Assembly: GCF_001890385.1 (NCBI RefSeq)
Contig: NZ_CP018221.1
Location: 124,001 to 188,000 of the forward strand
Length of the DNA: 64,000 bases
Source of the DNA: Tardibacter chloracetimidivorans
Lineage (GTDB): Bacteria > Pseudomonadota > Alphaproteobacteria > Sphingomonadales > Sphingomonadaceae
Direction of reading: 5' to 3'
Shown: positions 8,044-18,206 of the stretch, in pieces
Position numbering within the stretch: the first letter of the stretch is position 1
Layout: every line of letters begins with the position of its first letter
Program-made: the position numbers and the translations under genes
The notes under the pieces: model-generated
Told to the model about the DNA's origin: nothing
Databases searched by the model: none
The model's input: the letters and a program-made list of their open reading frames with translations, nothing else

Positions 8044-9917
8044 CTGATGTTCACCGGCATCAGCTTTTCAACCAGTGCGGCATTGCTCGCCTGACTTCCG
8101 CCTCCGGCGATGCCGCATTCCAGGCAACGTATCTGTATGGCCGGGCCGCTCGCGATCGCCTGGGCATCGTCGAATGCGCGGACCAGAGCGCCACGGCTGG
8201 AAGCAACGAGGCCGCTCCACGGATCGCGGCTTTGGGCGGGCATGGTTTCCATCAACAGGTCGTCCAGTATCTGAAAGGGTAGGGCGGGGGACTTCTCGAT
8301 GTAGATGGCGCGCGCCTTGGCGGGATCGAGCCCCGCTCGCCGTGCGGCCTCGGCAACCGCGACGTCCAGCCCGCCCATATGATCGACCAGGCCGAGCTTG
8401 CGCGCCGTTGCGCCCGCCCAGACGCGACCCTGCCCGATTTCGTCCACGCGCGCGGTCGGCATCTTGCGGGCAACGGCCACGCGGGCGAGGAAGCGGCGGT
8501 ATATATCCTCGACCGAAAGCTGCAGGAGTTGCTTCACCTGCGGTGACAGGCCGCGCAGAATGTCGGGCTCGCCCGAATAAGGCGTGGACCGAACGCCATC
8601 GGCCGCGATGCCGGCCTTCTCCAGGGTCTCGCTGAAGGTCGGGATGATTGCGAACACGCCGATCGATCCGGTGAGGGTGGTGGGTTGGGCGTAGATCGTC
8701 TCGGCCGATGTCGCCACCCAATAGCCGCCGCTGGCCGCGACCGAGCCCATGGATGCGACCACCGGCAGGTTCTGGCGGCGCGCTTCCATCAGCGCCAGCC
8801 TGATCCGCTCCGACGCCATGACCGATCCGCCGGGGGAATCGACACGAACCACCAGCGCCTTCACGTTCTTGTCGGCCAGAGCCTCCTCGATCAGCCCCGC
8901 GATGGTATCACCACCCGCAGTGCCCGGCCCGGCTTCGCCGTCGACGATCTCGCCCGATACATAGACGACTCCCACGCCCGGCCCCGATTGCACGGCGCCG
9001 TGCCGGGCGACCCTCGCATAGTCGGCAAGCTTCACGTGCGACCATGAGGCGGCCGTCTTGTCCGATCCCCGCCCGACGAGCCGCGCGACCATGCGCGCGA
9101 ACTCGGCCCGGCTGCCCAGCTTGTCGACCAGCCCCGAAGCGACGCCCGCCTTGGCGAGATCGCCGCCCGCGGCAGCCACCTGTTGGGGCAGGGCATCGAT
9201 ATAGGATTCGATCTTCGCGCGCGGTCGAGCGCGCGCGACATCGCCTTTCCAAACGCTCCAGATCGTGTTCACCAGCGCCTGGGCGGCGGCCTCGGCCTCC
9301 GGCGACTGATCGCTGCGCGTAAAGGGCTCGACCGCCGATTTGAACGCGCCCACGCGGAACACCTCGACATTGATCGCGAGCTTTTCGATCAGCCCTTTGA
9401 AATAAAGATTGGGGCCGCCGGGGCCGGTCAGCAGCACGCCGCCAAGCGGGGCCATCCATACCTCGTTGGCGTAGGACGCAAGATAATAGCCCGGGTCCAT
9501 ATAGGCGGTGGCATAGGCGTAGATGGGCTTGCCCGCCGTGCGGAACCGTTTCAGCGCCTCGCCGATCACCTGAAGATGGGCAGGCCCTGCGCCCTGGAAC
9601 CGGTCCAGATCGAGCACCAGCGCCTTGATGCGGCCGTCCTTTGCCGCTGCGTCGACCGAGTGCACGACGTCGCGAACGCGGATTTCCCGCACGAGGTTGG
9701 AGCCGCCCGACAGCAGCGCGAGGGGCGGCTGTTCGGCAGGCTGGTCGACGATCACTCCGTCGAGGTCCAGCGTCAGCGCCGCCTCGCTCGGCACCACGGT
9801 CGCGGCCCGCCCGGCCAGCGCTGCGTAAAGCGCGCCGAAGAACAGGAGCATGAACAGCAGCACCAAAGCGTCCTTGACGCCGACGAGTATCCGCCAGATC
9901 AGACGCAACAGCCGCAT
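8040..9917 (-). CDS. sppA: signal peptide peptidase SppA, long (67 kDa) type
   Basis: Membrane-anchored serine protease that degrades cleaved signal peptides at the periplasmic face. It has one N-terminal transmembrane helix (about residues 14-36) and two tandem S49 domains. With the ATG at 9917 the Lys of GAFKSAVEPFTR is K193 and the Ser of SVAASGGYW is S396, matching the split Ser/Lys dyad of E. coli SppA. Length 625 residues is normal. I chose 9917 because TGGAG lies upstream; an ATG at 9941 is the alternative. It is followed by the GNAT gene in an operon. Confidence 0.92.
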   Translation of the reverse strand: MRLLRLIWRILVGVKDALVLLFMLLFFGALYAALAGRAATVVPSEAALTLDLDGVIVDQPAEQPPLALLSGGSNLVREIRVRDVVHSVDAAAKDGRIKALVLDLDRFQGAGPAHLQVIGEALKRFRTAGKPIYAYATAYMDPGYYLASYANEVWMAPLGGVLLTGPGGPNLYFKGLIEKLAINVEVFRVGAFKSAVEPFTRSDQSPEAEAAAQALVNTIWSVWKGDVARARPRAKIESYIDALPQQVAAAGGDLAKAGVASGLVDKLGSRAEFARMVARLVGRGSDKTAASWSHVKLADYARVARHGAVQSGPGVGVVYVSGEIVDGEAGPGTAGGDTIAGLIEEALADKNVKALVVRVDSPGGSVMASERIRLALMEARRQNLPVVASMGSVAASGGYWVATSAETIYAQPTTLTGSIGVFAIIPTFSETLEKAGIAADGVRSTPYSGEPDILRGLSPQVKQLLQLSVEDIYRRFLARVAVARKMPTARVDEIGQGRVWAGATARKLGLVDHMGGLDVAVAEAARRAGLDPAKARAIYIEKSPALPFQILDDLLMETMPAQSRDPWSGLVASSRGALVRAFDDAQAIASGPAIQIRCLECGIAGGGSQASNAALVEKLMPVNIR

Positions 9918-10043
9918 CAAAAAGGCTCCATTGGCCGCCATCGATTTCAGGTGGCTATCCCAGCGCCATGACACTGTAAATGCGCAGCTGCGATATTCCC
10001 GCGCCGCCACCATGAATGTGCAAAGATTTTTTGTTCCGTTCGC

Positions 10044-10074
10044 CTTGACGGCAGATGAACGTCACCCATATGCC
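10044..10074 (+). promoter_or_regulatory. groESL heat-shock promoter
   Basis: TTGACG (10045-10050) and an ATATGC/TATGCC hexamer about 17-18 bases further on fit a sigma-70 promoter. The same bases also read CTTGAC-N15-CCCATAT (10044-10071), which fits the heat-shock sigma factor RpoH. The promoter ends just before the CIRCE element, so both a heat-shock sigma factor and the HrcA repressor can act here. Promoter type is inferred from pattern. Confidence 0.7.
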
Positions 10075-10081
10075 CGATGCG

Positions 10082-10108
10082 TTAGCACTCGACACGATTG
10101 AGTGCTAA
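10082..10108 (+). promoter_or_regulatory. CIRCE element (HrcA operator)
   Basis: TTAGCACTC-N9-GAGTGCTAA, a perfect match to the CIRCE consensus. HrcA binds it and represses groESL until heat shock titrates GroEL. It sits about ten bases after the promoter -10 and 83 bases before the groES start, where bound HrcA would cover the transcription start. Confidence 0.97.
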
Positions 10109-10190
10109 CCAGCATATGAGGGCAGGCGGCGGACCCGTATGGGTTCCCGATCGGGGAGGTCGCCGTCTGCTGGTTTAGAAAGGGTGAGGC

Positions 10191-10478
10191 ATGACTTTTC
10201 GTCCGTTGCATGACCGTGTTCTCGTCCGCCGGGTCGAAGCCGAAGAGAAGACCGCAGGCGGCATCATCATTCCCGATTCCGCGAAGGAAAAGCCGCAGGA
10301 AGGCGAAGTCGTCTCCGTAGGCTCGGGCGCGCGCAGCGAAGATGGCAAGGTGACCCCGCTGGACGTGAAGGCGGGCGACCGCATTCTGTTCGGCAAGTGG
10401 TCGGGCACCGAAGTGAAGATCAATGGCGAGGACCTGCTCATCATGAAAGAGAGCGACATCCTCGGCATCGTCGGCTGA
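10191..10478 (+). CDS. groES: co-chaperonin GroES
   Basis: The 95-residue lid of the GroEL/GroES folding machine. The sequence is a full-length match to the family: [20 protein letters not shown], the mobile loop [15 protein letters not shown] (around residues 19-33), and the ending [24 protein letters not shown] precedes the ATG. It is first in a two-gene operon with groEL, 75 bases apart, controlled by CIRCE and a heat-shock promoter. Confidence 0.98.
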   Translation: MTFRPLHDRVLVRRVEAEEKTAGGIIIPDSAKEKPQEGEVVSVGSGARSEDGKVTPLDVKAGDRILFGKWSGTEVKINGEDLLIMKESDILGIVG

Positions 10479-10499
10479 CGCCCTCGGGCTCGGCAATAG

Positions 10500-12206
<1,707 letters not shown>

Positions 12207-12239
12207 GTCCGGCCTTCCATTTTCGAACGACAAAGGCGA

Positions 12240-12270
12240 GGGCCGGGGAGCGATCTCCGGCCCTTTCCTT
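12240..12270 (+). terminator. rho-independent terminator of groESL
   Basis: A GGGCCGG/CCGGCCC stem (12240-12246 with 12257-12263; a GGAG/CTCC extension is possible inside) is followed by TTTCCTT. It lies 33 bases after the groEL stop. Confidence 0.75.
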
Positions 12271-12338
12271 ATGCGCGCTTGCGGGGTTTGTAGTCCGGAT
12301 CATGCGCGGCCGGACCTAACCGGTGGCCTATGACTCTG

Positions 12339-12441
12339 GGTGGTTTGGATGAACCACCTCGCTCACCCTGAGCGTGTCGAAGGGTTAGCGGCAGGAAGCG
12401 CCGACTTCGGCAAGCTCCCCTTCGACACGCTTAGGGTGAGC
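12339..12441. repeat. REP-like inverted repeat in the groEL-lipoprotein gap
   Basis: The 399-base gap 12207-12605 holds no gene. After the groEL terminator it contains a small perfect hairpin (GGTGGTT/AACCACC, 12339-12358) and then a long inverted repeat with arms of about 24 bases at 12361-12384 and 12417-12441, differing at one base, separated by about 32 bases. The arm core ACCCTGAGCGTGTCGAAGGG resembles an intergenic palindromic repeat common in sphingomonad genomes. It is palindromic, intergenic and has no U-run, so I call it a dispersed REP-type repeat rather than a terminator. Confidence 0.75.
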
Positions 12442-12526
12442 GCTTCAACCTAATCAGAACAGACATCTGGAGGGGCGCGGATGTTCAGATTTGACGCACG
12501 CCGCTCTAACGCGTCGTTCTTCCCCC

Positions 12527-12561
12527 AAAAAGAAAAAGGCCGCGCCACATGGACACGGCCT
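12527..12561 (-). terminator. rho-independent terminator of the Ala-rich lipoprotein gene
   Basis: Read on the minus strand, an AGGCCG/CGGCCT stem (12561-12556 with 12542-12537) with a 13-base loop is followed by TTTTTCTTTTT. It lies about 45 bases after the stop at 12606. Confidence 0.75.
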
Positions 12562-12605
12562 CTTCCTTGTCACCGGGAACGCCGAAGCGTTCGCCGGAAG
12601 CGATA

Positions 12606-12839
12606 TTACATCGCGTTGTCGGCAGCAGCTTCAGCTTCGTTGGCAGCAGCTTCGGCTGCAACGGTCGCGTCGGCGGCGTTGTCGAGAGCCGCGTTCAGAT
12701 CGGCTTCGGCAGCGTCGACGGTCGCGTTCAGATCAGCAGCCGCTTCGTTGACGGTTTCTTCGGTGGCGGTTTCGCCGCCGCAAGCGGCCAGACCAAGGGT
12801 GGCAGCGAACGCAACCGCGATGATCGAGGTCTTCTTCAT
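12606..12839 (-). CDS. Ala-rich helical lipoprotein, unknown function
   Basis: A 77-residue lipoprotein: signal peptide MKKTSIIAVAFAATLGLAAC with a clear lipobox (LAAC, Cys20), then an acidic Ala-rich chain with imperfect 11-residue repeats (ADLNATVDAAE, ADLNAALDNAA). It should form one long amphipathic helix, in the style of small Lpp-like murein lipoproteins, but it lacks the C-terminal Lys used for peptidoglycan linkage. GGAGGGA lies eight bases before the ATG, and a terminator follows, so it is a single-gene unit. Function is unknown. Confidence 0.85.
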   Translation of the reverse strand: MKKTSIIAVAFAATLGLAACGGETATEETVNEAAADLNATVDAAEADLNAALDNAADATVAAEAAANEAEAAADNAM

Positions 12840-12960
12840 GGGATTTTCCCTCCGTTAAAAGTCTGTGGTTTCGTTTCAATAATAAGGGGAGGGCGCCAAA
12901 GTCCCCCCGAACTTGGGACCGGGTGCTAACGCGAATAGAGCGGCAACGCAACGATCAAAT

Positions 12961-13893
12961 TCATTGTGGAGCATCTATTTTTGCGGGGTTTTCAGCCTGA
13001 CCGTCTTCCGAAGACGCCGGTGGCGCGGGCGGTGACTGGGCAGGCGGAACGCCTTCGGTGGCAGGGGCGACGTCGAAATCCGCCGGATCGACCCCGGGCG
13101 CGCCGGCCGGTGCGGATGTGCCATTTTCTGGAGCGAAATCAAAGTCATCCGGGTTCACGCCCTCGCTGCCGGAAGTGGCGGCCCCATCCTGGTCGAGGAT
13201 CAGCGCCTGCCGCCGCTGAAGATAGGCGGAGCGCGCCGCCGCATAGGGATCAAGGCTGGTTTCGAGGAAGTTGTCCGCCCCCAGTTCGATCAGCTGGGCC
13301 CTGAGGTCGATAGCCTCCATGGCCGGAATCGCCAGACGTTGGGTACTTGAAAGACCGGAGTATTCCTTAACGGCAAGGCCGACCGGATCGCCCGCGACTT
13401 CAACTCCGAATCCGACCGCGTCCCTCAACGTCGATGGCCCGAGCAGCGGAAGCATCACATAAGGCCCTGCATTCACGCCCCAGGTCGCAAGCGTCTGCCC
13501 GAAGTCTTCCGGCTTTTCTTCCAGACCCATCGACGACGCATGGTCCGCCAGTCCGCCCACGCCGATCGTCGTGTTGACCACAAACCGGCCCAGCGTATGG
13601 AAGGCGCGGCCGACCTTGCCCTGCAACAGCGCGTTGATGAACGACAGCGGCTCATCGGCGTTGTTCAGCACATTGCGCACCCCCCGCCGGGCGGCCGTGG
13701 GCGTGACTGCCTTATAGGTTTGCGCGCCCGGTTTCAGCAGGGCATTGTCGACGCCCCGGTTGAACGCCCAGACATTGCGGTTCCAGGATTCGAGCGGGTC
13801 GCGCTCGGCAAGCCGCTGCCCGCCCGGTGTGGTGGCGCAGCCCGCCAGGAAAGCTGCGGCGACAAGCGGCAGGCCGATGGGAACAGAACGCAT
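12961..13893 (-). CDS. mlaA: phospholipid-transport lipoprotein MlaA (VacJ)
   Basis: Outer-membrane lipoprotein that removes mislocalised phospholipids from the outer leaflet with the Mla system. It has a lipobox (FLAGC, Cys19), then the VacJ domain with DPLESWNRNVWAFNRGVD, RFVVNTTIGVGGLADHAS and PEDFGQTLATWGVNAGPYVMLPLLGPSTLRDAVG. The C-terminal 70 residues are a Pro/Ala-rich disordered tail with a repeated PDDFDFAP/PADFDVAP motif. I chose the ATG at 13893 (AAAGGGG upstream) over one 18 bases earlier. Other mla genes are not in the window. Confidence 0.93.
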   Translation of the reverse strand: MRSVPIGLPLVAAAFLAGCATTPGGQRLAERDPLESWNRNVWAFNRGVDNALLKPGAQTYKAVTPTAARRGVRNVLNNADEPLSFINALLQGKVGRAFHTLGRFVVNTTIGVGGLADHASSMGLEEKPEDFGQTLATWGVNAGPYVMLPLLGPSTLRDAVGFGVEVAGDPVGLAVKEYSGLSSTQRLAIPAMEAIDLRAQLIELGADNFLETSLDPYAAARSAYLQRRQALILDQDGAATSGSEGVNPDDFDFAPENGTSAPAGAPGVDPADFDVAPATEGVPPAQSPPAPPASSEDGQAENPAKIDAPQ

Positions 13894-13933
13894 ATATGCC
13901 CCTTTGAACATATTTGAAACCGGCGTGACCGCC

Positions 13934-14680
13934 TCAATTGTCGGTCGTCTCTACTGGACGCCACCCCGCCGCTGTCAACCGTTCGGCAGGCTGAAAACGG
14001 ACCTTGTATCGCATCCGGTCGCAGCCATCGATCCAGTACCCCAGATAGACATAGGGCAGCCGAGCGGCCCGCGCGCGCAGGACATGGTCCAATATGATGA
14101 AGGTGCCAAGCCCCTTTCGGCTGGCAAGCTCTGGATCATAGAAGCTGTAGATCATCGACAGCCCGTCGGACTGCTGATCGGTAAGGCATGCGCCGACCAG
14201 AGCGCCGGGCACGCCGTCGACCGACGGTTCGCGATATTCGATCACCCAGGTGGTGACCGGCGTCTGTTCGACCATGTCGGCATAGTCGAAGGCATCCATG
14301 CCGTTCATCCCTCCTGCGGGATGGCGGGCGGCGAGATAGCGCTGCATCAGCGCGAACTGCTCTTCCGTGCTCCACGGCCTGCAGGCGGAGATCTCAAGGT
14401 CGGAATTGCGCTTCAGCAACCGCCGCTGCGTCGCATTCGGCTCAAAGGCATCGGTGATCACGCGAATGGAAACGCAGGCGTGGCAATTGTCGCAGCTTGG
14501 ACGATAGGCGACGTTCTGGCTGCGGCGAAAGCCGATGCGGCCGAGCGCCTCGTTGAGCTCTCCCGCGCCCGGACCCCTCAATTCGGTGAATATCTTCCGC
14601 TCTGTCTTGCCCGGCAAATAGGGGCAAGGCGTTGGCGCCGTCACGAAAAATCGGGGAAAGCGGAAGGATTGATCGCTCAA
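13934..14680 (-). CDS. bpt: aspartate/glutamate leucyltransferase (arginyltransferase family)
   Basis: N-end-rule transferase that adds Leu from leucyl-tRNA to proteins with N-terminal Asp or Glu, marking them for ClpAP. It has the family N-terminal Cys cluster [12 protein letters not shown] (around residues 63-74), the [10 protein letters not shown] segment, and the C-terminal [24 protein letters not shown] block. Length 248 is typical. The start is a TTG at 14680; no better in-frame start is visible. It is about 40 bases upstream of mlaA on the same strand and may be co-transcribed. Confidence 0.93.
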   Translation of the reverse strand: MSDQSFRFPRFFVTAPTPCPYLPGKTERKIFTELRGPGAGELNEALGRIGFRRSQNVAYRPSCDNCHACVSIRVITDAFEPNATQRRLLKRNSDLEISACRPWSTEEQFALMQRYLAARHPAGGMNGMDAFDYADMVEQTPVTTWVIEYREPSVDGVPGALVGACLTDQQSDGLSMIYSFYDPELASRKGLGTFIILDHVLRARAARLPYVYLGYWIDGCDRMRYKVRFQPAERLTAAGWRPVETTDN

Positions 14681-14810
14681 GGCCCTGTTCGTTCCTGCAC
14701 CTGGTCCAGCACCGACATAATGCCCAGTCTAACCTTCATCGCGGCGTCGGGCAAAATATCGCCTTTCTTGCGCGGACGAAGGTTAAGAGAGGGTATGAAG
14801 GCGGCGAAAA

Positions 14811-16061
14811 TCACGCAAGTTCAACCATATTGGCTTCATAGCCGCCCCTGGCGAGCGCATCGACCAGCCGGTCGAGATGCGCGCGGTCCCGCGTCTCGCA
14901 TTCGATGTCGGTGATAAGGCCCTTGGCCGGCAGGGTGGTGAACACCCGCTGATGGTAGATCTCGATGATGTTGACCTGCTGCTCGTCGAATATGCGGGCG
15001 ATCTGGAACAGCGCGCCAGGACGATCCTGCAGGCGCAGGCGAAGGCGCGCGAGGCGGCCCGACCGCGCCAGGTCGCGCAACAGCACGTTCGCCAGCAGCC
15101 GGGTGTCGATATTGCCGCCGCACAGCACGACGCCGACGTTGCGGTCGCGGAACCTGCCCGGATGGGCGAGCAGCGCGGCAAGCCCTGCGGCGCCCGCGCC
15201 CTCGACCACCGTCTTCTCGACGGTGAGCAGCAGGCTGAGCGCCTTTTCCAGATCGCGTTCGGCCACCAGCACGATATCGTCGACGAGATCGCGGACAATC
15301 TCGAACGTTGTATCGCCAGGCTGCTTCACGGCTATGCCTTCAGCCAGCGTATCGCCTTCGCACGGCAGTTTCAGTCCGCGCAGCTTGGCGTACATCGACG
15401 GATAAAGTTCCGCCTGCACGCCGACGACTTCGATCCCCGGCTTTAATGCCTTTGCCGCCGTCGCCATGCCGGAGATCAGACCGCCGCCGCCGATCGGGAC
15501 GACCAGCGTGTCGATTTCAGGCGCAGTCTCCAGCATTTCAAGCGCAATGGTGCCTTGCCCGGCGATGATGTCGGCATCGTCGAACGGATGGACAAAGGTG
15601 AGCCCCCGGGTCTTCCCAACCTCAACCGCATGGGCATAGGCATCCTCGAACTTCTCGCCTTCCAGTATAACCGTCGCGCCATGGCCTTCGGTCGGCGACA
15701 CCTTCGCGATTGGGGTGGGGCGCGGCATCACGATCGTCACGGGAATGCCGAGGCGGCGTCCATGATAGGCAAGCCCCTGCGCGTGATTTCCGGCCGATGC
15801 GGCGATCACGCCCCGGCTCTTGGCCGTCTCGTCAAGCAGCAGCAGCTTGTTCAGCGCGCCCCGCTCCTTGTAGGCGGCGGTGAATTGAAGGTTCTCGAAC
15901 TTCAGGAACACCCGCGCGCCGGTGATTTCGGAAAGGGTCCGGCTTTCCAGGCATGGCGTGCGGATAATGGAGTCGCCGATCCGGGCCGCTGCAGCCTGAA
16001 CATCGGCAAGCCCCACCGGCTTTTTGCCCTCCACATCCCTCAACGCCTGAACCGTTCCCAT
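14811..16061 (-). CDS. ilvA: threonine ammonia-lyase (threonine dehydratase)
   Basis: PLP enzyme that deaminates threonine to 2-oxobutanoate, the first step to isoleucine. The PLP lysine is K65 in AAYKERGALNKL, the glycine-rich phosphate loop is GGGGLIS around residue 190, and a single C-terminal ACT-like domain starts near residue 335 (LRLRLQDRPGALFQIARIF). The length (416) and single ACT-type domain match the shorter catabolic-like class rather than E. coli IlvA, so its feedback control by isoleucine is uncertain. AAGGACGAA precedes the ATG. Confidence 0.92.
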   Translation of the reverse strand: MGTVQALRDVEGKKPVGLADVQAAAARIGDSIIRTPCLESRTLSEITGARVFLKFENLQFTAAYKERGALNKLLLLDETAKSRGVIAASAGNHAQGLAYHGRRLGIPVTIVMPRPTPIAKVSPTEGHGATVILEGEKFEDAYAHAVEVGKTRGLTFVHPFDDADIIAGQGTIALEMLETAPEIDTLVVPIGGGGLISGMATAAKALKPGIEVVGVQAELYPSMYAKLRGLKLPCEGDTLAEGIAVKQPGDTTFEIVRDLVDDIVLVAERDLEKALSLLLTVEKTVVEGAGAAGLAALLAHPGRFRDRNVGVVLCGGNIDTRLLANVLLRDLARSGRLARLRLRLQDRPGALFQIARIFDEQQVNIIEIYHQRVFTTLPAKGLITDIECETRDRAHLDRLVDALARGGYEANMVELA

Positions 16062-16137
16062 GTAATTCGTCCTTCAGAACAACCGAACGCCCTTAGCCTA
16101 TCTGGCAAGTAGGTAAAACCATGCTAATGCGCGGCTC

Positions 16138-17004
16138 ATGATGAAAACAGCATTTATCGGCCTTGGCGTAATGGGTTTCCCCATGGCGGCGCATCTGAGG
16201 CAGGCCGGCCACGAGGTTTGTGTCTATAATCGCACTTCGGCGCGAGCGGATGAATGGGTGACGCGCCATGGCGGCCGGAGGGCGGATACGCCCGCAGAGG
16301 CGGCCCACGGCGCGGACGCCGTCTTCACCTGTGTGGGCGCGGACGCCGATCTTCAGCAAGTGGTGCTGGGGAAGGGCGGCGCGCTTGCCGCGATGCGCCC
16401 CGGCGCCGTGCTTGTCGACCACACCACCGTTTCGGCCAAAATCGCGCGCCGTCTTGCGGAGGAGGCTGCGTCGAAAGGCCTGCTGGCGGTGGACGCGCCG
16501 GTCTCCGGCGGGCAGGCCGGCGCTGAAAGCGGTCAGCTTGCGATCATGTGCGGCGGCAGCGCCGAGGCGTTCTCTGCGGCGGAGCCGGCGATGCAGGCCT
16601 ATGCCAAGCGGATCGTTCACGTCGGCGAGGCCGGAAGCGGGCAACTTGCCAAGATGGTCAACCAGATCGCCATCGCGGGGCTGGTGCAGGCGCTTTCGGA
16701 GGCTGTGCATTTCGCAAAACGCGCCGGACTGGACGTGGCGACCGTCATCGACGCCATTTCGGGAGGCGCTGCGCAAAGCTGGCAGATGAACAACCGCGCG
16801 CTCACCATGGCGGACGGCGAGTTCGATTTCGGCTTTGCTGTCAAATGGATGCGGAAGGATCTTGGCCTGACGCTGGAAGAAGCGAAATCTAATGGCGCAC
16901 GCCTTCCGGTCACTGCGCTGGTCGATCAATTCTATGCCGACGTCGTGGCGATGGGCGGCGAACGGCAGGACACCTCGTCGCTGATCCGGCGTCTGGAAAA
17001 ATGA
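16138..17004 (+). CDS. NAD(P)-dependent 3-hydroxyisobutyrate dehydrogenase-like oxidoreductase
   Basis: A 288-residue beta-hydroxyacid dehydrogenase. The Rossmann motif FIGLGVMGFPMAAHL is at residues 6-20, the substrate loop DAPVSGGQAGAESGQLAIMCGG near 120-140, and the catalytic Lys region GQLAKMVNQI near 175. The family covers 3-hydroxyisobutyrate, tartronate semialdehyde and glyoxylate/succinic semialdehyde reductases; I cannot assign the substrate. The start has two adjacent ATGs at 16138 and 16141. It overlaps the next gene by ATGA, so both are co-transcribed. Confidence 0.9.
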   Translation: MMKTAFIGLGVMGFPMAAHLRQAGHEVCVYNRTSARADEWVTRHGGRRADTPAEAAHGADAVFTCVGADADLQQVVLGKGGALAAMRPGAVLVDHTTVSAKIARRLAEEAASKGLLAVDAPVSGGQAGAESGQLAIMCGGSAEAFSAAEPAMQAYAKRIVHVGEAGSGQLAKMVNQIAIAGLVQALSEAVHFAKRAGLDVATVIDAISGGAAQSWQMNNRALTMADGEFDFGFAVKWMRKDLGLTLEEAKSNGARLPVTALVDQFYADVVAMGGERQDTSSLIRRLEK

Positions 17005-18206
17005 CCCGCCATCTGTGGTTGATGGCGGCGGCGCTCCTTTTGGGTATCGCGCCCGCAGATGCGCGCCGCAAGCCTGTCGCGCCCCCGCCAGCACCCCCGA
17101 CCGATACGCTGGTGGAAAACGTCAACGGCTATACGCTCGACAAGGCGGGGACGCTCGTTCGCTTCAACGGCCTGCTGATCGATGCGGACGGACGGGTGAA
17201 GGCGCTGCTGAAACCGGGCGACCGGCGCGAGCCGGTCAAATACCGCACCGATGCAAGGGGGCGAACGCTCCTTCCGGGTTTTATCGGTCTGGACGGCGAC
17301 GTCATGGAGGCAGGCCGCCTGCCGCCGTCGCCGGAAAACGAGCGATTCCGCGACAATCCGGTGGAGTTGGAGGCGGTGCTGACCCGCGCGCAGGAGCGAC
17401 TGGCTGCGGCAGGCATAACCACCGCAAGCGATCTGGGAACGACAACGGCGGACTGGATGCTCTACCGGCGCTTTGGCGACGAAGGTCGGCTGCATATCCG
17501 GATAAGCGCGATTGCCGACGGGCTTGGCGTGCTTGAGCAGGTTGCGCCGCTGCGTCCCACGCGATGGCTCTATGACGGGCGTCTCGCCATGCGCGCGGTG
17601 ACGCTCACACCCGAGGCGCAGCCCGGCAAGGCCCCGCCGGGGCAAATGGACGCGCGCATGCGCAACCTTGTCAGCAAGGCCTTGATGGTCGATGCGCAGC
17701 CGGTGTTGCAGGCGGGCAGCCCGGCTCAGGGCGCTGTCGCGCTCGACATTTATGACGAGATGCTCCCGACCTATGGAAAGGACCGGCGCTACCGGATCGC
17801 CTATGCCGTCGCGCCTGCATTGGCCGACCGTCCGCGACTGGCGGCCATCAATGGGGTCGCCACGGTGCAGCCGGCGGCGATCTCGCGCGCTTTGCTGGCG
17901 GACGGCGTCCGCACGGCGATCAGCAGCGATGTCGGGACGGATGCCACGGCTGTCTTTCGCGGCCTCGCCGCTTCCATATCTCGTCCGGACGGTCTTTTCC
18001 TCCAGCAGGCCTTCGCGGCCGTTACGTCGGAGGCGGCGTTCGCCATTGCCGCCGAGGACCGGCTTGGGACGCTGGAGCCGGGCAAATGGGCCGATTTCAT
18101 CCTCGTCGACCGCGATATTTTCGTGACCCCGGCGTCCGAGCTGCCGCAGACGCGGGTGATCGAGACATGGGTGGGCGGCAGACGCGTATTCGTCGCCAAG
18201 CCTTAG
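17001..18206 (+). CDS. secreted YtcJ-like amidohydrolase homologue lacking the metal-binding motifs (probable pseudoenzyme)
   Basis: A 401-residue protein with a Sec signal (MTRHLWLMAAALLLGIAPADA) and the order of parts seen in the YtcJ branch of amidohydrolases: the beta-sandwich start, LLPGFIGLDGD, LAAAGITTASDLG, and the C-terminal LGTLEPGKWADFILVDRDIF. The catalytic metal ligands are missing. The HxH after PGFID is replaced by LDGDVM, the barrel His segment by PVLQAGSPAQG, the RIEHAQ segment by RIAYAVA, and the final Asp motif only partly remains (SSDVGTD). The frame is intact, so it is maintained rather than broken. It may bind a ligand without hydrolysis. It is coupled to the dehydrogenase upstream. 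Confidence 0.78.
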   Translation: MTRHLWLMAAALLLGIAPADARRKPVAPPPAPPTDTLVENVNGYTLDKAGTLVRFNGLLIDADGRVKALLKPGDRREPVKYRTDARGRTLLPGFIGLDGDVMEAGRLPPSPENERFRDNPVELEAVLTRAQERLAAAGITTASDLGTTTADWMLYRRFGDEGRLHIRISAIADGLGVLEQVAPLRPTRWLYDGRLAMRAVTLTPEAQPGKAPPGQMDARMRNLVSKALMVDAQPVLQAGSPAQGAVALDIYDEMLPTYGKDRRYRIAYAVAPALADRPRLAAINGVATVQPAAISRALLADGVRTAISSDVGTDATAVFRGLAASISRPDGLFLQQAFAAVTSEAAFAIAAEDRLGTLEPGKWADFILVDRDIFVTPASELPQTRVIETWVGGRRVFVAKP

